Of a DNA stretch of 64,000 nt, positions 43,582 through 55,957 are shown piece after piece. Position 1 is the first letter of the stretch. Every line of letters starts with the position of its first letter. A program made the position numbers and the translations under genes. Under the pieces are notes generated by a model, which saw only the letters and a list, made by a program, of their open reading frames with translations, did not search any database and was not told where the DNA came from. This stretch comes from Agapanthus africanus (lineage: Eukaryota > Streptophyta > Magnoliopsida > Asparagales > Amaryllidaceae): positions 508,031,176 through 508,095,175 of the forward strand of contig CM057347.1 in assembly GCA_030015575.1 (NCBI GenBank). The letters run 5' to 3'.

Positions 43582-45027
43582 TGTTGGGGTAAAAAATTAC
43601 ATCCCGGTTGATCAAGTCAAAATTAAAGTCAACCCCAAGCCAAATGGGCCCAAGCCCAGGTCAAGTTGGCCCATGCCCAAGTCGGGCCCGAACATGAAGC
43701 GGCCGGCATGTCCCATACCAAAATGAAAATTATTTAATAAATAATTTTGATGTAATTTTTATGAATAAGTGTAAGGAAAATGGGCATAAAGCCAAATTTT
43801 TGTAAAACCCATGACTCATGTGCAAAAGAAATAAGCACATGAGGCATGGCATGGGTAAAATGCCATTTTGTAAAGCCCAGGAGGCTATGTGTAAACTTGT
43901 AAGTCTATATTAAGCAATATGATGATGAAATAAAAACAATAATTCATTTCCCTCAAAAGCTAGGGTTCCTGTGCCTCCTTCTCCTCCCTTAAGGTTCTAA
44001 ACCTTCTTTCCCTTTTTGAATTAAAGCAAGAGTTTCATTCTTCTTTTCTAAAAAAGGAATAGTTTTTCACTATAAAATCCATAAAGGGGAGCTCAGATCT
44101 CCCATCAGATCTCTAAAATGGGAGATTTTTAAGTCTCACCCCCTTTTTCTCCAAGATCCAGCCAACAGAGAGGAGAAAGGAGACCCATCTCCAAAAAATC
44201 CCACTTTGGGAAGATCCAAGGCTTAAGAGAAAATTCAGGGCTTAAGAGAGAAGAAAGGGATCCCCTTTCATCATCTCCGAAAATCTCTTAACAAAACTAA
44301 TAATAATAAATCTCCTTTTTTAGGAGTTTAGCTCCAAAAGTCAACTAGGGAGTACAGCTCCCTGTGCAGGGGCTAAGCCCCTCTTCCTTTTTTTAGGAGT
44401 TTAACTCCAAAAGTCAATCTGGAGTACAACTCCCTGTACAGTGGCTAAGCCCCTTTCTCTGTAGACGTCCCGCGCCCACGCGCCGGACGCGTGAGGCGCT
44501 GGCGTCTAGCATCCACGCGCCGGACGTGTGAAGCGTTGGCGTCCAGCGCCCACATGCCAAGCACATGGGGCGCTAGCATCCACGCGTCCTTAGGACTCCA
44601 CTCACCATTATTTATTTATATATATACACTCCACACTCAAAACACGTCCCCCGTTAGAAAAAAATTTCTAACGAAGCGCTGGCTCACACCCCGCAAGGGG
44701 ACTGTTAGCCCTTTTGACCCCCAGCCTGCTATCCGGGTAACATGACCTTTGTAAACTCTTCGTGGCCCCCGATACATTCAAGTCCCCTCCAAAATACAAC
44801 ACGCGCACACTGCACATTGAGTTCGCATGACCATATTTACCCGTCAATCGGAGGTTCTCTCGCTTCAAAAGTGAGGGGTAATTAACGCCAGCTTAGTTCG
44901 CGGCTGCCGGAGATTCGAATCCCCACAATCAATAAACCCCAGCCTACCCTAGACATGGAGAATCTGTAATGCGCTTGACAAGTGACGCGTATTCCTATCT
45001 CAATGGGGTGGCGAAAAACACCCTACA
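43582..45027 (+). repeat. 3' LTR of the 31-45 kb element (1446 bp)
   Basis: TGTTGGGGTAA ... CACCCTACA, closely matching 31120-32543 and followed by AAGAT. The GC-rich segment at about 44465-44585 differs somewhat in copy number from the 5' LTR. Confidence 0.9.
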
Positions 45028-45032
45028 AAGAT

Positions 45033-46016
45033 ATATACACTTCTATATATTAAAAGGAGCGAGTTAAATTATATAATATGAAAATTAATAAGAGATGAGT
45101 ACATGATGAGTGAAAATGACCGTCGTGAGGTCGAGAGCAATCAGGGATGATGGTAGGAAGATTCCGGAGACAATTATTTAAAATTTCAAAAGTAGACAGT
45201 GATGATGACATGAATTTTCGAATGCAATTTATCATTCATTGAATACATCCACTAGGTAGAAATGTGTAAAGACAGATACTTTTCTGGAACTATTTCAGCG
45301 AAAACGAGGAAATTTTTTAAATTGTTTTGAAAGGAACTCGATTTATGTCAGGTTTAAAAGATTTGGCTGCAATAAAATTGCGTTAAGATTCAGTTATTTA
45401 TGCAATAACATTTTTTGGGTAACTCCTCAGGCATGTGCATGGTACTTGCTTTTGTGCTTGAAATCAAGATTTTTCCCTTTCCAAATTTGCCCCTCATGGT
45501 TACTTTAATGCCATTTTGTTCCATAACTTTTATCTTGGGTTTGCTATAATGTTTCTTTATTTTTCATTAACGATAAGATGCAAATTGAATTTGATGAAAC
45601 CTCATACCTTTTATTATGAATTTGCCTTAGTCTATGTTTCCTTTAATGAAAACTCATATGTCAAAACACCGTAGAGAAATTTATGCATCTTATATCTTTT
45701 TAAAAATTTTTGCATGGTTATATTTGTTCAACAAGCTAATTTATATAGGCAAGTTTTTTCATTTTTTATGAAATCTCATAAGTTATAGTATTATAGTTTT
45801 TCTTCAAAGAATAACAATATCTGCAAATAGATTTACATTGATTAAAAATATAATGCCTGATTTTTTTAATATTGTTCTCCGCCGAATACGGGAGACGGAA
45901 CTGCGTAGACTCATCTTGCCTGAATTTGGGGGCAGATGCTATTTGGTTTTATCCGTCCACTTCTCCGAAGATACCAAGTTGATTTATGGCACCGTGTATC
46001 GGGGGTTTAGACGGAT
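45033..46016. other. Intergenic, no gene seen
   Basis: AT-rich DNA without a recognisable domain. Short frames only. Confidence 0.5.
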
Positions 46017-46454
46017 GCGGCCATTGTAGCAGACTTCGTCAGATTCCCCCTCGTGTACGAGGGGTTTTTGATTGTGGAGACGCTCTTCCCTGCAGGCGCA
46101 AGCCTCTGCAGTTAATTACGTTACCGTATAGCGGTAACCACTTTCTCCTTCTCCAGATGGTCATTTCGTGTCGTGTGTGTTTGTTTTATTTTTGGTTGCC
46201 CGTGGATTGTATACGGAGACTAATTTGTGTCATCGTCCGTAGGGCGCGGATTAGTCCAAATCCGTATTTTCTTAGATTTGGGTTTGGTTTGGGTTTAAGG
46301 ATCATTATTCTCATTGAGATTAAGATCAACTTAAACGTTTGTTGAGAATACGTTAGTCTAATTTTAGACTAAGATCTACTCAAGAAGATTTTGGGATCAT
46401 TTAGATCCAACGAACGAGTATTTGGACTCTATCGTTTTAGTTTAGAGATATTGC

Positions 46455-46640
46455 GGTCTATTGGGTTTAAGGACATCATAGTCCGTAAAGTTTAAGGACA
46501 TCATAGTCCATGAGTTTGAGGACCTCATAGCCCGGTTTAAAGACATCATAGTCTGTGAGTTTAAAGACCTCACAGTCCATAAAGTTTAAGGACATCATAG
46601 TCCATGAGTTTAAGGACCTCATAGTCCATGGGGTTTTGGT
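46455..46640. repeat. Tandem repeat, unit about 26 bp, about 7 copies
   Basis: Units such as GTTTAAGGACATCATAGTCC(A/G)TGA and GTTTAAGGACCTCATAGTCC alternate. Copies differ by one to three bases. Confidence 0.85.
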
Positions 46641-46914
46641 TTAACCAGTTTGGGGATACGCCAAAGGTTATCGGTTATTGGGACCCTCCATCTCTCTGAA
46701 AACGTTGAAGGATTACGACGACATGTATCAGAAGTATGAAGAGATGTATCCTTGAACCAATGTCCCGACTGGAGGGATGGGATGGTAGCTCATTAGCTGT
46801 CTTCGGGGCTGAGATCGGTTTTGGAGATCCTGAGCATGAGGGGCTCAATTGATGGTCCTTGGGAAATTTGGTCTGAGTCTGGCTAATATTAGCCTTTCAT
46901 AGTGTTCAACACTA

Positions 46915-47520
46915 GTATATATTCAGCGTTCACGTGCTCCCACGTGAGGTGTTTAAAATAGTGTTAAACACTAAAATTCAGAGGCGCTCACGTGGGGTCA
47001 CGTGAGGTGCTTGAAGTAGTATTAAACTTCAAGAATTTGACGCGCTCTTTCTTTGGATTTATTCCCTTTTTCTTTTCTGAGCGCTGAGCGCTATTGGGTC
47101 ACGTGAGGCGCCCAAAAATGGAAACTGCCTTTGATTTATTCCCTTTTTGCTTCGTAAGTGCTAAGCACTACTTGGGGGTCACGTGGGGTCACGTTAGGCG
47201 CTCCAAAAATATGGTTTACTCTCTTTTCTCTTTTATAAGTGCTGAGCACTTCTCAGGGGTCACGTGAGGCGCTCCAAAAATAGGGTGTATTCCTTTTTCT
47301 CATTTATAAGTGCTGAGCACTTCTCAGGGGTCATGTGGGGTCACATGAGGCGCTCCAAAAATAGGGTTTGTTCTCTTTTCTCTTTTATAAGTGCTGAGCA
47401 TTTCTCAGGGGTCACGTGCGGGCACGTGAGGAGCTCTAAAAATAAGGTTTGTTCCCTTTTCTCTTTTATAAGTGTCGAGCACTTCTTAGGGGTCACGTGG
47501 GAACACGTGAGCTTTTGTTG
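46915..47520. repeat. Tandem repeat with CACGTG motifs, unit about 100 bp
   Basis: Repeated block: CACGTGAGGCGCTCCAAAAATAGGG...TTCTCTTTTATAAGTGCTGAGCACTTCTCAGGGGT. Four good copies at 47190-47520 and decayed ones from 46915. Each has one or two CACG(T)G hexamers. The open frame at 47264-47617 simply translates these repeats. Confidence 0.8.
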
Positions 47521-48600
47521 TGTAGCGTTGAACGCTAATGAATCACCAAGCTGTTCTTCTATGGTTCTGGGGAATCAAGTTCTTTTGTTCTTTAAAATGA
47601 TTAAATTCTTTTTTTAAATGGTTAAACCCTAGTTTCAGAGAAATTAAATTCCTATATGTTTTATAAGAGTTAAACTCTTTTGGATTTAGTTCTTTCCCTT
47701 AGGTTTTGAATCTGCATGACAGAATCTCCCCGATGAGAATTAAATTCTCAACTTGTGGGGAGATCCGCTTCTGCAGATCTTAATTAGAGGAAAAGCTAAG
47801 TTCTTTTAGAAGAGTTAAACTCTTGGTTTGAGAATTAAATTCTCTTTTTGTGGGAGCTTTTGGGAGGGGTTCTCCTTCCTTCTCTTACTTAGAGTTTCTT
47901 TTTTCTTTAAAGAGATCTTCTTCTCTCTGGAGAATTAAATTCTCTTTTCTTTTTCTTTTTTTTTGCTTTTAAGGGGTTTTCCTCTCTCCTTCTGTCCCCT
48001 TTTTTCTTTTTTCTTGGCTCCTATTTATGGGAGAAAGAAAAGAATCAATTTGTTTAGAAAATCTCTCATTGATAGATTTTGATTGATTTTATAATCAGCC
48101 AAAAAGTTCTTTTAGATCAATCAGTGAATTTTATTCACCGTTGGATTTTTAATCCAAAGACTTCTGTTTTACAGAAGATATCTTGTTTGTTGTTCTTAAG
48201 AAAATTGAGAAGATATTTCGCTGTACAGAATTTTTCTGTAGATTGGTGATCTTTAATCACTATTTGATTTTTAATCCAACGGCGCTCTGTTGTACAGAGC
48301 ATAATCTTTCTTGTTTAGAAAGATACAAGGAAATATTTTCCAAATAAAACTTTTGCTTCCTTTTAAATAGAATTCTATCGGTTTAGAAGGCGCCCATCAC
48401 GTGTACCACGTAACCCCTCCCAGAATTAATCTGGTATATTTGTATGCAGGAGTCCAAACAGAGAGAAGACATCACGTGGTAACACGTGAGCTTCTTTGTT
48501 TGTTTTATAACCGACTCCCACACGTTTTGTATAAAAGACGATCATGTGCTTACTCTGCATACAGATGCATCACGTGCTTGTACGTGATGCTCCACTAGCG

Positions 48601-49510
48601 GTAACTTTTTCCTTTTCCTTCTGCTGCATGTGATGCTTTCATTAATGGGAAATTTTCCGATTACTTTCTTCTGAATTTTTATAAGAGAACAAATATGTAA
48701 GAAGAATTGAAATCTCTATCTAGGACACATTGACTGATCTAGGAATTTTCAAACGCGATTTAGTGTCCGTTTAAAGTTGTAAAGTTTAAGACTTGAATAA
48801 AATTGTTTTCAAATAAATAAAGAAATCGAAATTGGTTTGTGAGAATTTTGGTGAAGTTTTGATAAAGATGTAAAGTAAAGTACTTTTATGAAATTGTTTT
48901 CAGAGAAAATAAAAAAGTTGCAAAATTGTTTTAAGAATATTTAGGTCAAGCTTTCAAGATGGTCGAATTGCTAATTGTTGTAGTAATAACATATTTTTTA
49001 AATTCTTAGACAACTTTGTATGTCCAGCACTTGCTAGTAAGGACTTAAAACATATGAATTTTGGATCTATAGAGTTTTTCTTCTAGATTTTTTGATCCAG
49101 GAGTCCGACACATTTTTCCCTAATAAAAATCTCAATCAACTCTCCACTTTTCCTGCAGCAAGGGCTAATAAGGTAAATTCCCATCCTAAACATCTTCCTC
49201 CGGGGCATCTAGGACCCAATAAAGATCAATTAAAAATCGTTCTAGCCATCGAGGAAGACCAATTCAAAAGCATCTCTCACCTCCCAAAGTCCAAAAGCAG
49301 TTTACTGATAACGATGATATCAAAATATCAACAACAAATAATAAACACACAAAAAAGAGCACCAAATTCATATAGTAACATTTTTATAATCCATTACGCA
49401 AATCAAAGCAACAATCAAAACAACAAAGACCCCAAAGACACAAGACAAACCCTAGATCCTACCACAATTATTTCATCAAACACCACCATCGTCGTCGTCT
49501 CATCTCAGAT
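48601..49510. other. Intergenic and 3' flank of the cyclophilin gene
   Basis: AT-rich. The open frame at 49092-49514 on the + strand lies antisense to the probable 3' untranslated region of the cyclophilin gene and has low-complexity composition. No gene supported. Confidence 0.5.
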
Positions 49511-50035
49511 CTAAGAGAGCTGGCCGCAATCAGCGATGACCACAGGCTTGGAGGTCCTCCCACCCTGGGACCCCACCTTCTCGATAGCCCTAACGACCTC
49601 CAACCCATCCACCACCTGCCCAAACACCACGTGCTTCCCGTCGAGCCACGCTGTCTTCTCCGTGCAGATGAAGAACTGGGACCCGTTCGTCCCCGGCCCC
49701 GCGTTCGCCATCGACAGAATCCCCGGCCCCGTGTGCTTCTTCACGAAGTTCTCGTCGGCGAATTTCGCGCCGTAGATCGACTCGCCGCCGGTGCCGTTCC
49801 CGGCGGTGAAATCGCCGCCCTGGCACATGAACCCGGGGATCACGCGGTGGAAGCTCGATCCCTTGTAGTGGAGGGGCTTGCCGGAGCGGCCCTTCCCCTT
49901 CTCGCCCGTGCAGAGCGCGCGGAAGTTCTCGGCGGTGCGCGGGACCACGTCAGCGTAGAGCTCCATCACGATGCGGCCGGCTGGGGCGCCGCCCACCGTC
50001 ATGTCGAAGAACACCTTAGGGTTTGATGCCGCCAT
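49511..50035 (-). CDS. Cytosolic cyclophilin (peptidyl-prolyl cis-trans isomerase)
   Basis: A single-exon gene of 174 codons, the usual length for plant cytosolic cyclophilins (about 172). The reaction is cis-trans isomerisation of Xaa-Pro bonds, helping protein folding. Active-site residues expected from human CypA are present: Arg64, Phe69, Met70 and Gln72 in [15 protein letters not shown], plus Trp130 and His135 in [11 protein letters not shown]. The seven-residue plant insertion (KGRSGKPLH, about residues 48-56) is present. There is no signal peptide or transit peptide, so it should be cytosolic, as in the ROC/CYP18-19 group. GC is high, unlike the AT-rich flanks. The frame is intact. It is divergent from the PheRS gene. 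Confidence 0.97.
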   Translation of the reverse strand: MAASNPKVFFDMTVGGAPAGRIVMELYADVVPRTAENFRALCTGEKGKGRSGKPLHYKGSSFHRVIPGFMCQGGDFTAGNGTGGESIYGAKFADENFVKKHTGPGILSMANAGPGTNGSQFFICTEKTAWLDGKHVVFGQVVDGLEVVRAIEKVGSQGGRTSKPVVIADCGQLS

Positions 50036-50133
50036 TGATGAAGATGATGATCAAAGGTTTGACCTTTTTTTTAATGCTTTATCTTCTTGCTTGATCGATT
50101 CTTGGCATTTTAGGGCTTTGGGGTACTTGAGAG

Positions 50134-50216
50134 AATTTATAGGGGGGTTGGGGATTAGTGGGTGGATCTGAACTGTTGATTTCTTACACGTGTTAAGATC
50201 TGAGGGATTAGGGTTT
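50134..50216 (-). promoter_or_regulatory. Core promoter of the cyclophilin gene
   Basis: On the - strand: a telo-box (AAACCCTA, 50209-50216), a G-box core CACGTG (50187-50192) and a TATA box CCTATAAATT (50134-50143), about 100 bp before the ATG. The telo-box is common in plant genes for the translation and folding machinery. Motif-based inference only. Confidence 0.55.
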
Positions 50217-50893
50217 TGAGTGGTGAGGTCACTGATTTTTTTATTGTCGGTTTGAGAGAGTGATGTTTCGGGTCGGATTTTTTGATGCGGGTCGGGTGCT
50301 GATACACTTTTTTAATGGTGAAATTTAAAAAATCTTGGTGAGATTTTCTTCTTCATAGTTTTGGCTGGGGGTTGATATTTAGAAATAGCATCGTCATGGG
50401 ATGAAAGGGATTGGATTATTTTTTTATTATTGTTATGGATGAAAGAAATTGGTAGGGGTGGTGTGAACATGATGGTAATTTCGAAGCATGTTGGTTGACT
50501 TATTGATTTGTATGATTAAATGCAGGTTTTGTTTCGAAGCACGTTGGTTCACTAGCAATTACTGTTTAAAATTACTCTAGCAATCGTAGATTTGGGAGAG
50601 GGAAAAAACTGGATTAAACTTGGATGAAATTTTAGTACATGGAGTACAAAGCAAAGAAAAGGGAAAGACCAAAGGTGTGGGCCATAAGGATATGGTACCT
50701 AAAAAAGCATATACCCCCTAACTCAAGGATGGCTAAAATTAGATCTATAGCTAAATAGCTTATAATTTAATCTTCAGTGGACTCTTTAATTTAAACCTAG
50801 AATCTTAGTGATGCCTTCCTTGAGAGCAATTCACAAATTTCATTAGGATATTAATTATGAACAAACAAATAAAATTAGCAAGAGATCCATTAC

Positions 50894-50932
<39 letters not shown>

Positions 50933-52294
50933 AAATTCAAAGAACCAAGCCTTGTATTGAAAAAGGGAACAAGACCGGCACCAAATATTCGATTTCAATA
51001 CAAACACGGTATGAATAAAAGTAAAGCTCGTCAAAGTTGATGATTTTAACAACAAAAGATTCTTGTTTATAAATCTTTCCAGCTAGTTTTTTTTTCCTTT
51101 CTCTCTTTAGATGCGACCTCTTCGGGAATCAAACCGGCAGAGTCTCATTTTAGAAAGAAAGCTATACGAATTGAGCTAAACTAGTAGTTACTCTCCAACC
51201 AGTTACCAAAGTAAAATTGAGCTTTCGCGGTGTTTATGGCCTCACAAATCGAGGAAAAAAGAGTGGAAAAAGAATCGCCCACATAAAGTATTGTGGCAGG
51301 CATGAGAGATGGAGATTGTGCAATTATGGCCTTTTGTTTTCTTATTTTCAGATATTCTTCTCATTTATCTTTCCATCACACGTGAGTTTCTTTTAGATTT
51401 AGCTTTAACTTTCACATGTGAGAGAGGATATATATTTATCAACCTTTTCTTGTGAAGTTTTTGAATTTAAATATTTTTTCCCCCTAAAAAAAAGTCTTTT
51501 TGCAGTGTTTTTGGATGCAAGTTTTGTTGCGGTAGCATATGCTCCTGAAACTGAAAAGAAAAGTAGCATAAAAGAATGGCATAATTGTGTTTGCAAAGGG
51601 ACGAAGACGACATCGTTGAGCAATTGAGCAATGAAGAATTGAAGATTATCCATCATCGCTTACCTCTCCAAGGCTGGGATTGGACCAACTCATATAAATC
51701 TGAGCTGCCTCACATTTTCCCAATAATTTAGAATTTAGAAATTGCCTGGCCAAAATTAATTATTGGAAAAGAATATGGCATCCTATTTTGAGTTCAAAGT
51801 TGATAAATCTTTAAGTCTTGAACTTTAAAAAATACAGCCATATAAATTTCAATTTGGCAAAAATATAAGGGTAAATTGTCAAAAAAAACCTGCCCTCCTT
51901 TTCTTTTTTGTCTCTAACATCTAAGCAGCTAGAGATAATAAGGCATAAATGAAGCGCGGCCTAAGGTTTTTTTACAAAATATTCGAACAATAGGCTCATA
52001 TTAACAATTTTGAAAATATCATGAGTTTTTTGACAATTCCCGACAATTTACCCAAAAAATAAATTTCAAAGTGTTGGGCTGGGCTTGGCCTCGCTTTTTC
52101 CAAACGCCAAGCCTCTTTGCTTAATCCTGATCATCATCATCATCATTCTCTAAATTTTGTTCAAGATTTCGTTTTGTCCTAATCCTTTGTTATCTCCCAA
52201 AACCCTACAAAACCCATTTGCAACTCCCATTCCAAACCTCGAAAGCGACATCAAAACCCAATCTTTTCTTCACCTTAACCCTAGCTACACGAGG
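50217..52294. other. Intergenic spacer between the divergent cyclophilin and PheRS genes
   Basis: Includes a (TA)n microsatellite at about 50897-50934, a tRNA-like/SINE-like segment at 51083-51184, and AT-rich DNA. The open frames at 51405-51656 on both strands are not supported by any domain. Confidence 0.5.
51083..51184 (-). repeat. tRNA-derived SINE-like sequence
   Basis: On the - strand: TTTAGCTCAATTCGTATAG resembles an RNA polymerase III A box and GCCGGTTTGATTCCC a B box. The A box starts near the right end and the B box is about 30 bp on. Then come a GA-rich stretch and a poly-A run (GGAAAAAAAAAACTAG). ACTAG at both ends could be a short target duplication. It could instead be a decayed tRNA gene. 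Confidence 0.45.
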
Positions 52295-55200
52295 ATGCGC
52301 ATCCGTAGGCTCTTCTCTCAAATCGCTTATCCAATGTCATCATCCTCTCTTCTCCACTCTTCGCTCCTCAAGCCATCGTCTCTTCTTTACGCCCACTCAT
52401 TTAAGCCCTTCTCTTTCTCTTCTCTCGCTTTCAATTCATCGAAGAAGGCAAAGTACCATCAGCCCATCGCTGCTGTGCAGCTCGAAGTAGGAGGCGTCAA
52501 GATCGCTAGAGACGGTACGGTTTCGATCGGAAAATTGCGTTTTTTGATTTGGGTATGTTTTAGATTTTGAATTTGGGTTTGTTTTGGGATGGGTCAGATG
52601 TGGTGAAGGAGAGCGATCCGACTAATAATGTACCCGATTCGATTTTTGGGAAGTTGGGGTTGCAGCTGCATCGGAGGGAGAACCATCCGCTAGGGATTTT
52701 GAAGGATGCGATTTATGGGTATTTTGATGCGAATTTTGGGGGGAAGTTTGTGAAGTCTGATGATTTGTGCCCCATTGTTTCGGTTAAAGAGGTAAATTGT
52801 GAATCTTTTGTTGTTGAAGTTTTGTAAGTTTGAGAGTTGAATAGCGACCTTGAAAATAGCATGGAAAAATATACTGATAGTGATAAATATGTCCATCATA
52901 ATTAAGATACATCTTATCATTAATTTGAACTTCCACAACTACTCCCAATTTTTGCATAGTTGGTATTCCATGTCTGATGATATGATGATGGTATCCCAAT
53001 CTGACATAAAAGGTTAAAAGAGAATTACATGTTCAAATTTCAAGACAAGGTCGCATTTCTCAATTTGTATTATATTCATGTATGGAATTCAAAGATAAAA
53101 TTCTTTATTATTTCCAAAAATAGATATTAGAGGCTAGAAGATAAGTCATCATGCCTTGATTGATATTTGATACTTTCAAGTGGGAAATACAACCGCCATG
53201 TCAGGGTAAAAACCAGCTATTGAAATGTCTCTTTTGATCACAGTTAGGCAACCGTAGCACTAGGAAGTAAATTGAGCCCATTGAGTGCTTATACTTTCCT
53301 AAATTTAATATCCTCCATATCATGATATTCTTCACCCAACTTTGATATTTGTGTCATGCTTGCTGTTCAACTTTATAATTCTCGGAGGTGAGTGATCTGG
53401 TGAGCTGAGAGAAACAGACATTGTTCATTGCCATGCAGGGATTTGTCCTTGATGCGCACCATATTCTTTTCCTTTTGCCCTTTCCTTTTTGTTTGTGTGT
53501 GCAGATGAAGTTCCATTTTATTATGTATCAGATATTACGTAGTAAAAGCATCTATTGGGAGAATAAAGCAGGCATAAATATTTTTTTTATGGATTTTATA
53601 ATACTTTCTGCTTTCAAGTTGGTTCCATCATAGAGTTGCATCAGCGAAGTAATTTAATTGATGTAAACCTTTTGTACCCTGTTAAATTCTCTGTGTCTCA
53701 TCTTCTTTCTAGTGATGCAAAACACTGCTTCTTGCAGAATTTTGATGATGTATTGGTTCCTGCTGATCATGTAAGCAGGAGTTACAATGATACATATTAT
53801 GTTGATTCTCAACATGTCTTGAGGTGCCATACAAGTGCCCATCAGGCAGAACTATTGAGGAAAGGGAACACTCATTTTCTTGTAACTGGAGATGTCTATC
53901 GTCGGGATTCCATCGATGCAACTCACTATCCCGTATTCCATCAGGTTCTATACATCGTCCCTTATTATTTTTATATTTCTTATTTGATTCTCAAACTTGA
54001 GTATACTATTCTTTTTTTTGTTTTGTTTTTTATAACAAGTGTCATGCAAATAGATGGAAGGGGTACGAGTATTCTCTCCAGACGAATGGGCAGGTTCTGG
54101 TATAGACGCCACATCTTATGCGGCTATGGATCTAAAAAAGTCTCTTGAGGGTTTGGCACAACATTTATTTGGTAGAGTTAAACCTTTTGTGTTATACATC
54201 TGCTTATAATAGAAGTAGCTTGCTAAACCAATTGAGTTATTGTAGGCGCCCTTAACATTCAGTCTTATGGAATGTGCAGGGGATGTAGAAATGCGCTGGG
54301 TCGACACTTACTTTCCATTTACTGATCCATCGTTTGAATTAGAGATATATTTCAAGGTTTGTCAGACTCAACACTATTAATCTGCCTAACAAACCATCAC
54401 AAAAATTTAGTCTTCTTGACCAAATTTGGAACATCAATTAGCGAACTCATTTTAGCGATTCTCTTGATTAAACTAGAAGTTACCAAGGAACCGTGCACAA
54501 CAATTGATGAGAAGCCTCCAAAAACATCGGCGAAGCCTTAAACTTGACAATCCATTGCATAACGATGTTGTTCTCTGCCTAGAAATTGATCATGAACTGG
54601 AAATTATTAGATATTCCTAGAAGGAATACCATACAAGATTTCCTTATCCAAAAATATAGGTCAAGAGAACATGTTGAAACATTAAAATATATTATAGCAC
54701 ATGTAAAACGTAGGTAAATGTTTCAGCCAAACTTATCACAATTCACACCAATTTTTTGTACTTTGTTCCAATTTTCTGCTTACATGATGGAAAATCTATG
54801 AGCTTTACTTTTAAAGGGAAATTACAATGCAAACAATCTTTCGTAAACTTATCTGAAATTAAGAAAACTATAAACTTAAATGTTAGTATTTCTTTAAGTT
54901 TTTTATTCTTACTTTGTTTTTCAGATTGATTTAATCCAAAGCATGATATACTTTCCCTTTGTTGTTGTTATTTTACATGTGTAATACTTACCACTCTCTT
55001 CTACCTTTTAATCAGATGCAGATTTGAAAGTTTTCATTTTTTCTTTTTAAATTAAGTATCTTCTAGAGCTTATGATTGCCTTGCTAAATCTACTCAGGAG
55101 AAATGGATGGAAGTACTTGGATGTGGAGTGACTGAGCAGGAGATATTAAAGAGAAGTGGTAGAACTGATTGTGTTTCTTGGGCCTTCGGGCTTGGATTAG

Positions 55201-55957
55201 AGAGACTTGCAATGGTTCTCTTTGATATCCCAGATATTCGGTTGTTCTGGTCAACAGATCATCGATTCACCTCACAGGTATTTGTAACATCAACTTTGTA
55301 ATTGAAAAAGATCAGTGTCGTGGTTACGAAAAGTTAAAATTGTCATCTCGCCTCTTCTTTTCATTGGTATTTTTGGGTCCGCATAGAGGATATGTCAGAA
55401 ATGTGTTATTTAGTACATGACGAAAATTTCCATGCCTTGCAGTGGTAATATTATTTGCTTACATGGTCCTCATAGATGAAAGTGTCATCTTACCTACTGC
55501 ATTAAACTTTGCAGGTTACTCTGCTCCTGAAGCACCAATCTTTTGTTAATAAGATCAACATCGATACAATAAATTGATGTTATTAGGTCCGTGCTGTTCA
55601 ATTTCTTCGAAGAAGAGAAACTCTTGGCTTTTTTGATGTTTTGTTTCATGTTCCATTCTATTCATATAGATTTTTTTGTTCCATTCTATTGCATACATAT
55701 TCTCTTTGGTCTCGATTCCCACCGAAACTCAAATTTGTCTGTTATTTGTCTCTTCATGCTAGAACTTTATACAAAATCTGGCCTCCTGCTTCCCATGACT
55801 TGTGCATAAGATATTAACTAAGCCATATTAACAATTATGTGGCTAATTGGGCTTGTAGTACAAAATCTGTGGTGCCTCCACCTTTATCTGACTTGGTGCC
55901 TTTTCTTTACAGTTTTCCAAGGGTCAACTTGATGTCAAATTTAAGCCCTATTCAAAG
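52295..55957 (+). CDS. Organellar phenylalanyl-tRNA synthetase, exons 1-7 (3' end outside window)
   Basis: Exons: 52295-52514, 52598-52791, 53738-53944, 54054-54171, 54280-54356, 55098-55277, 55913-55957. Together they give 347 codons in frame, all GT-AG introns. The enzyme charges tRNA-Phe in mitochondria and chloroplasts. Start chosen at ATG 52295: the first 70 residues are rich in Arg and Ser with almost no acidic residues, as in a dual transit peptide. Class II synthetase signatures: [27 protein letters not shown] (motif 1 region), [20 protein letters not shown] (motif 2) and [20 protein letters not shown] (motif 3). Exon 7 ends at VKFKPYSK; the family then continues YPPCYKD and an anticodon-binding (FDX-ACB) domain of about 90 residues. 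Those exons must lie right of 64000, since a Tat element follows in this intron. Confidence 0.95.

Larger units (their letters stand above)
31120..45027 (+). mobile_element. Large LTR retrotransposon with gag but no pol, split by a nested element
   Basis: The LTRs (31120-32543 and 43582-45027) are close copies, flanked by AAGAT (31115-31119 and 45028-45032). A primer-binding site (TTGGCACGCCCGGTGGGACC, in 32547-32567) follows the 5' LTR, and a purine-rich GATGGGGGCACT precedes the 3' LTR. The interior has gag-like sequence (32630-36031), short repeats (36040-36760) and a tandem-repeat block (42316-43560). No protease, RT or integrase was found, so it must have used enzymes of another element. 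About 5.5 kb in the middle belongs to a nested element. Confidence 0.88.
46017..48600 (-). mobile_element. Reverse-oriented LTR related to the 31-45 kb element (probable remnant)
   Basis: On the - strand it shares landmarks with the 1.4 kb LTRs, in the same order: CTTTT...AGTTAAACTCTT blocks (47640-47960, plus strand), GCGCTYNNCGTGGG-type GC segments, and the end region with GTTAATTAC, CAATC-type phrases and AGGGGGAATCTG (plus strand CAGATTCCCCCT at 46040-46052, GCAGTTAATTACG at 46107-46120). It is longer than those LTRs because of internal tandem repeats. The exact borders and target duplications are not visible. Confidence 0.45.

Noticed and set aside
45985-46010. Possible primer-binding site (ATGGCACCGTGTATCGGGGG)
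   Set aside because: Resembles TGGCGCCGT...GGGGA loosely, but no LTR end lies directly before it on the + strand.
47264-47617. 117-codon frame with three repeats of RSKNRVYSFFSFISAEHFSG
   Set aside because: It is a translation of the tandem CACGTG repeats of an LTR-like region, not a protein gene.
49536-50171. Open frames antisense to the cyclophilin gene
   Set aside because: Shadows of a GC-rich coding exon; the cyclophilin frame explains the sequence fully.
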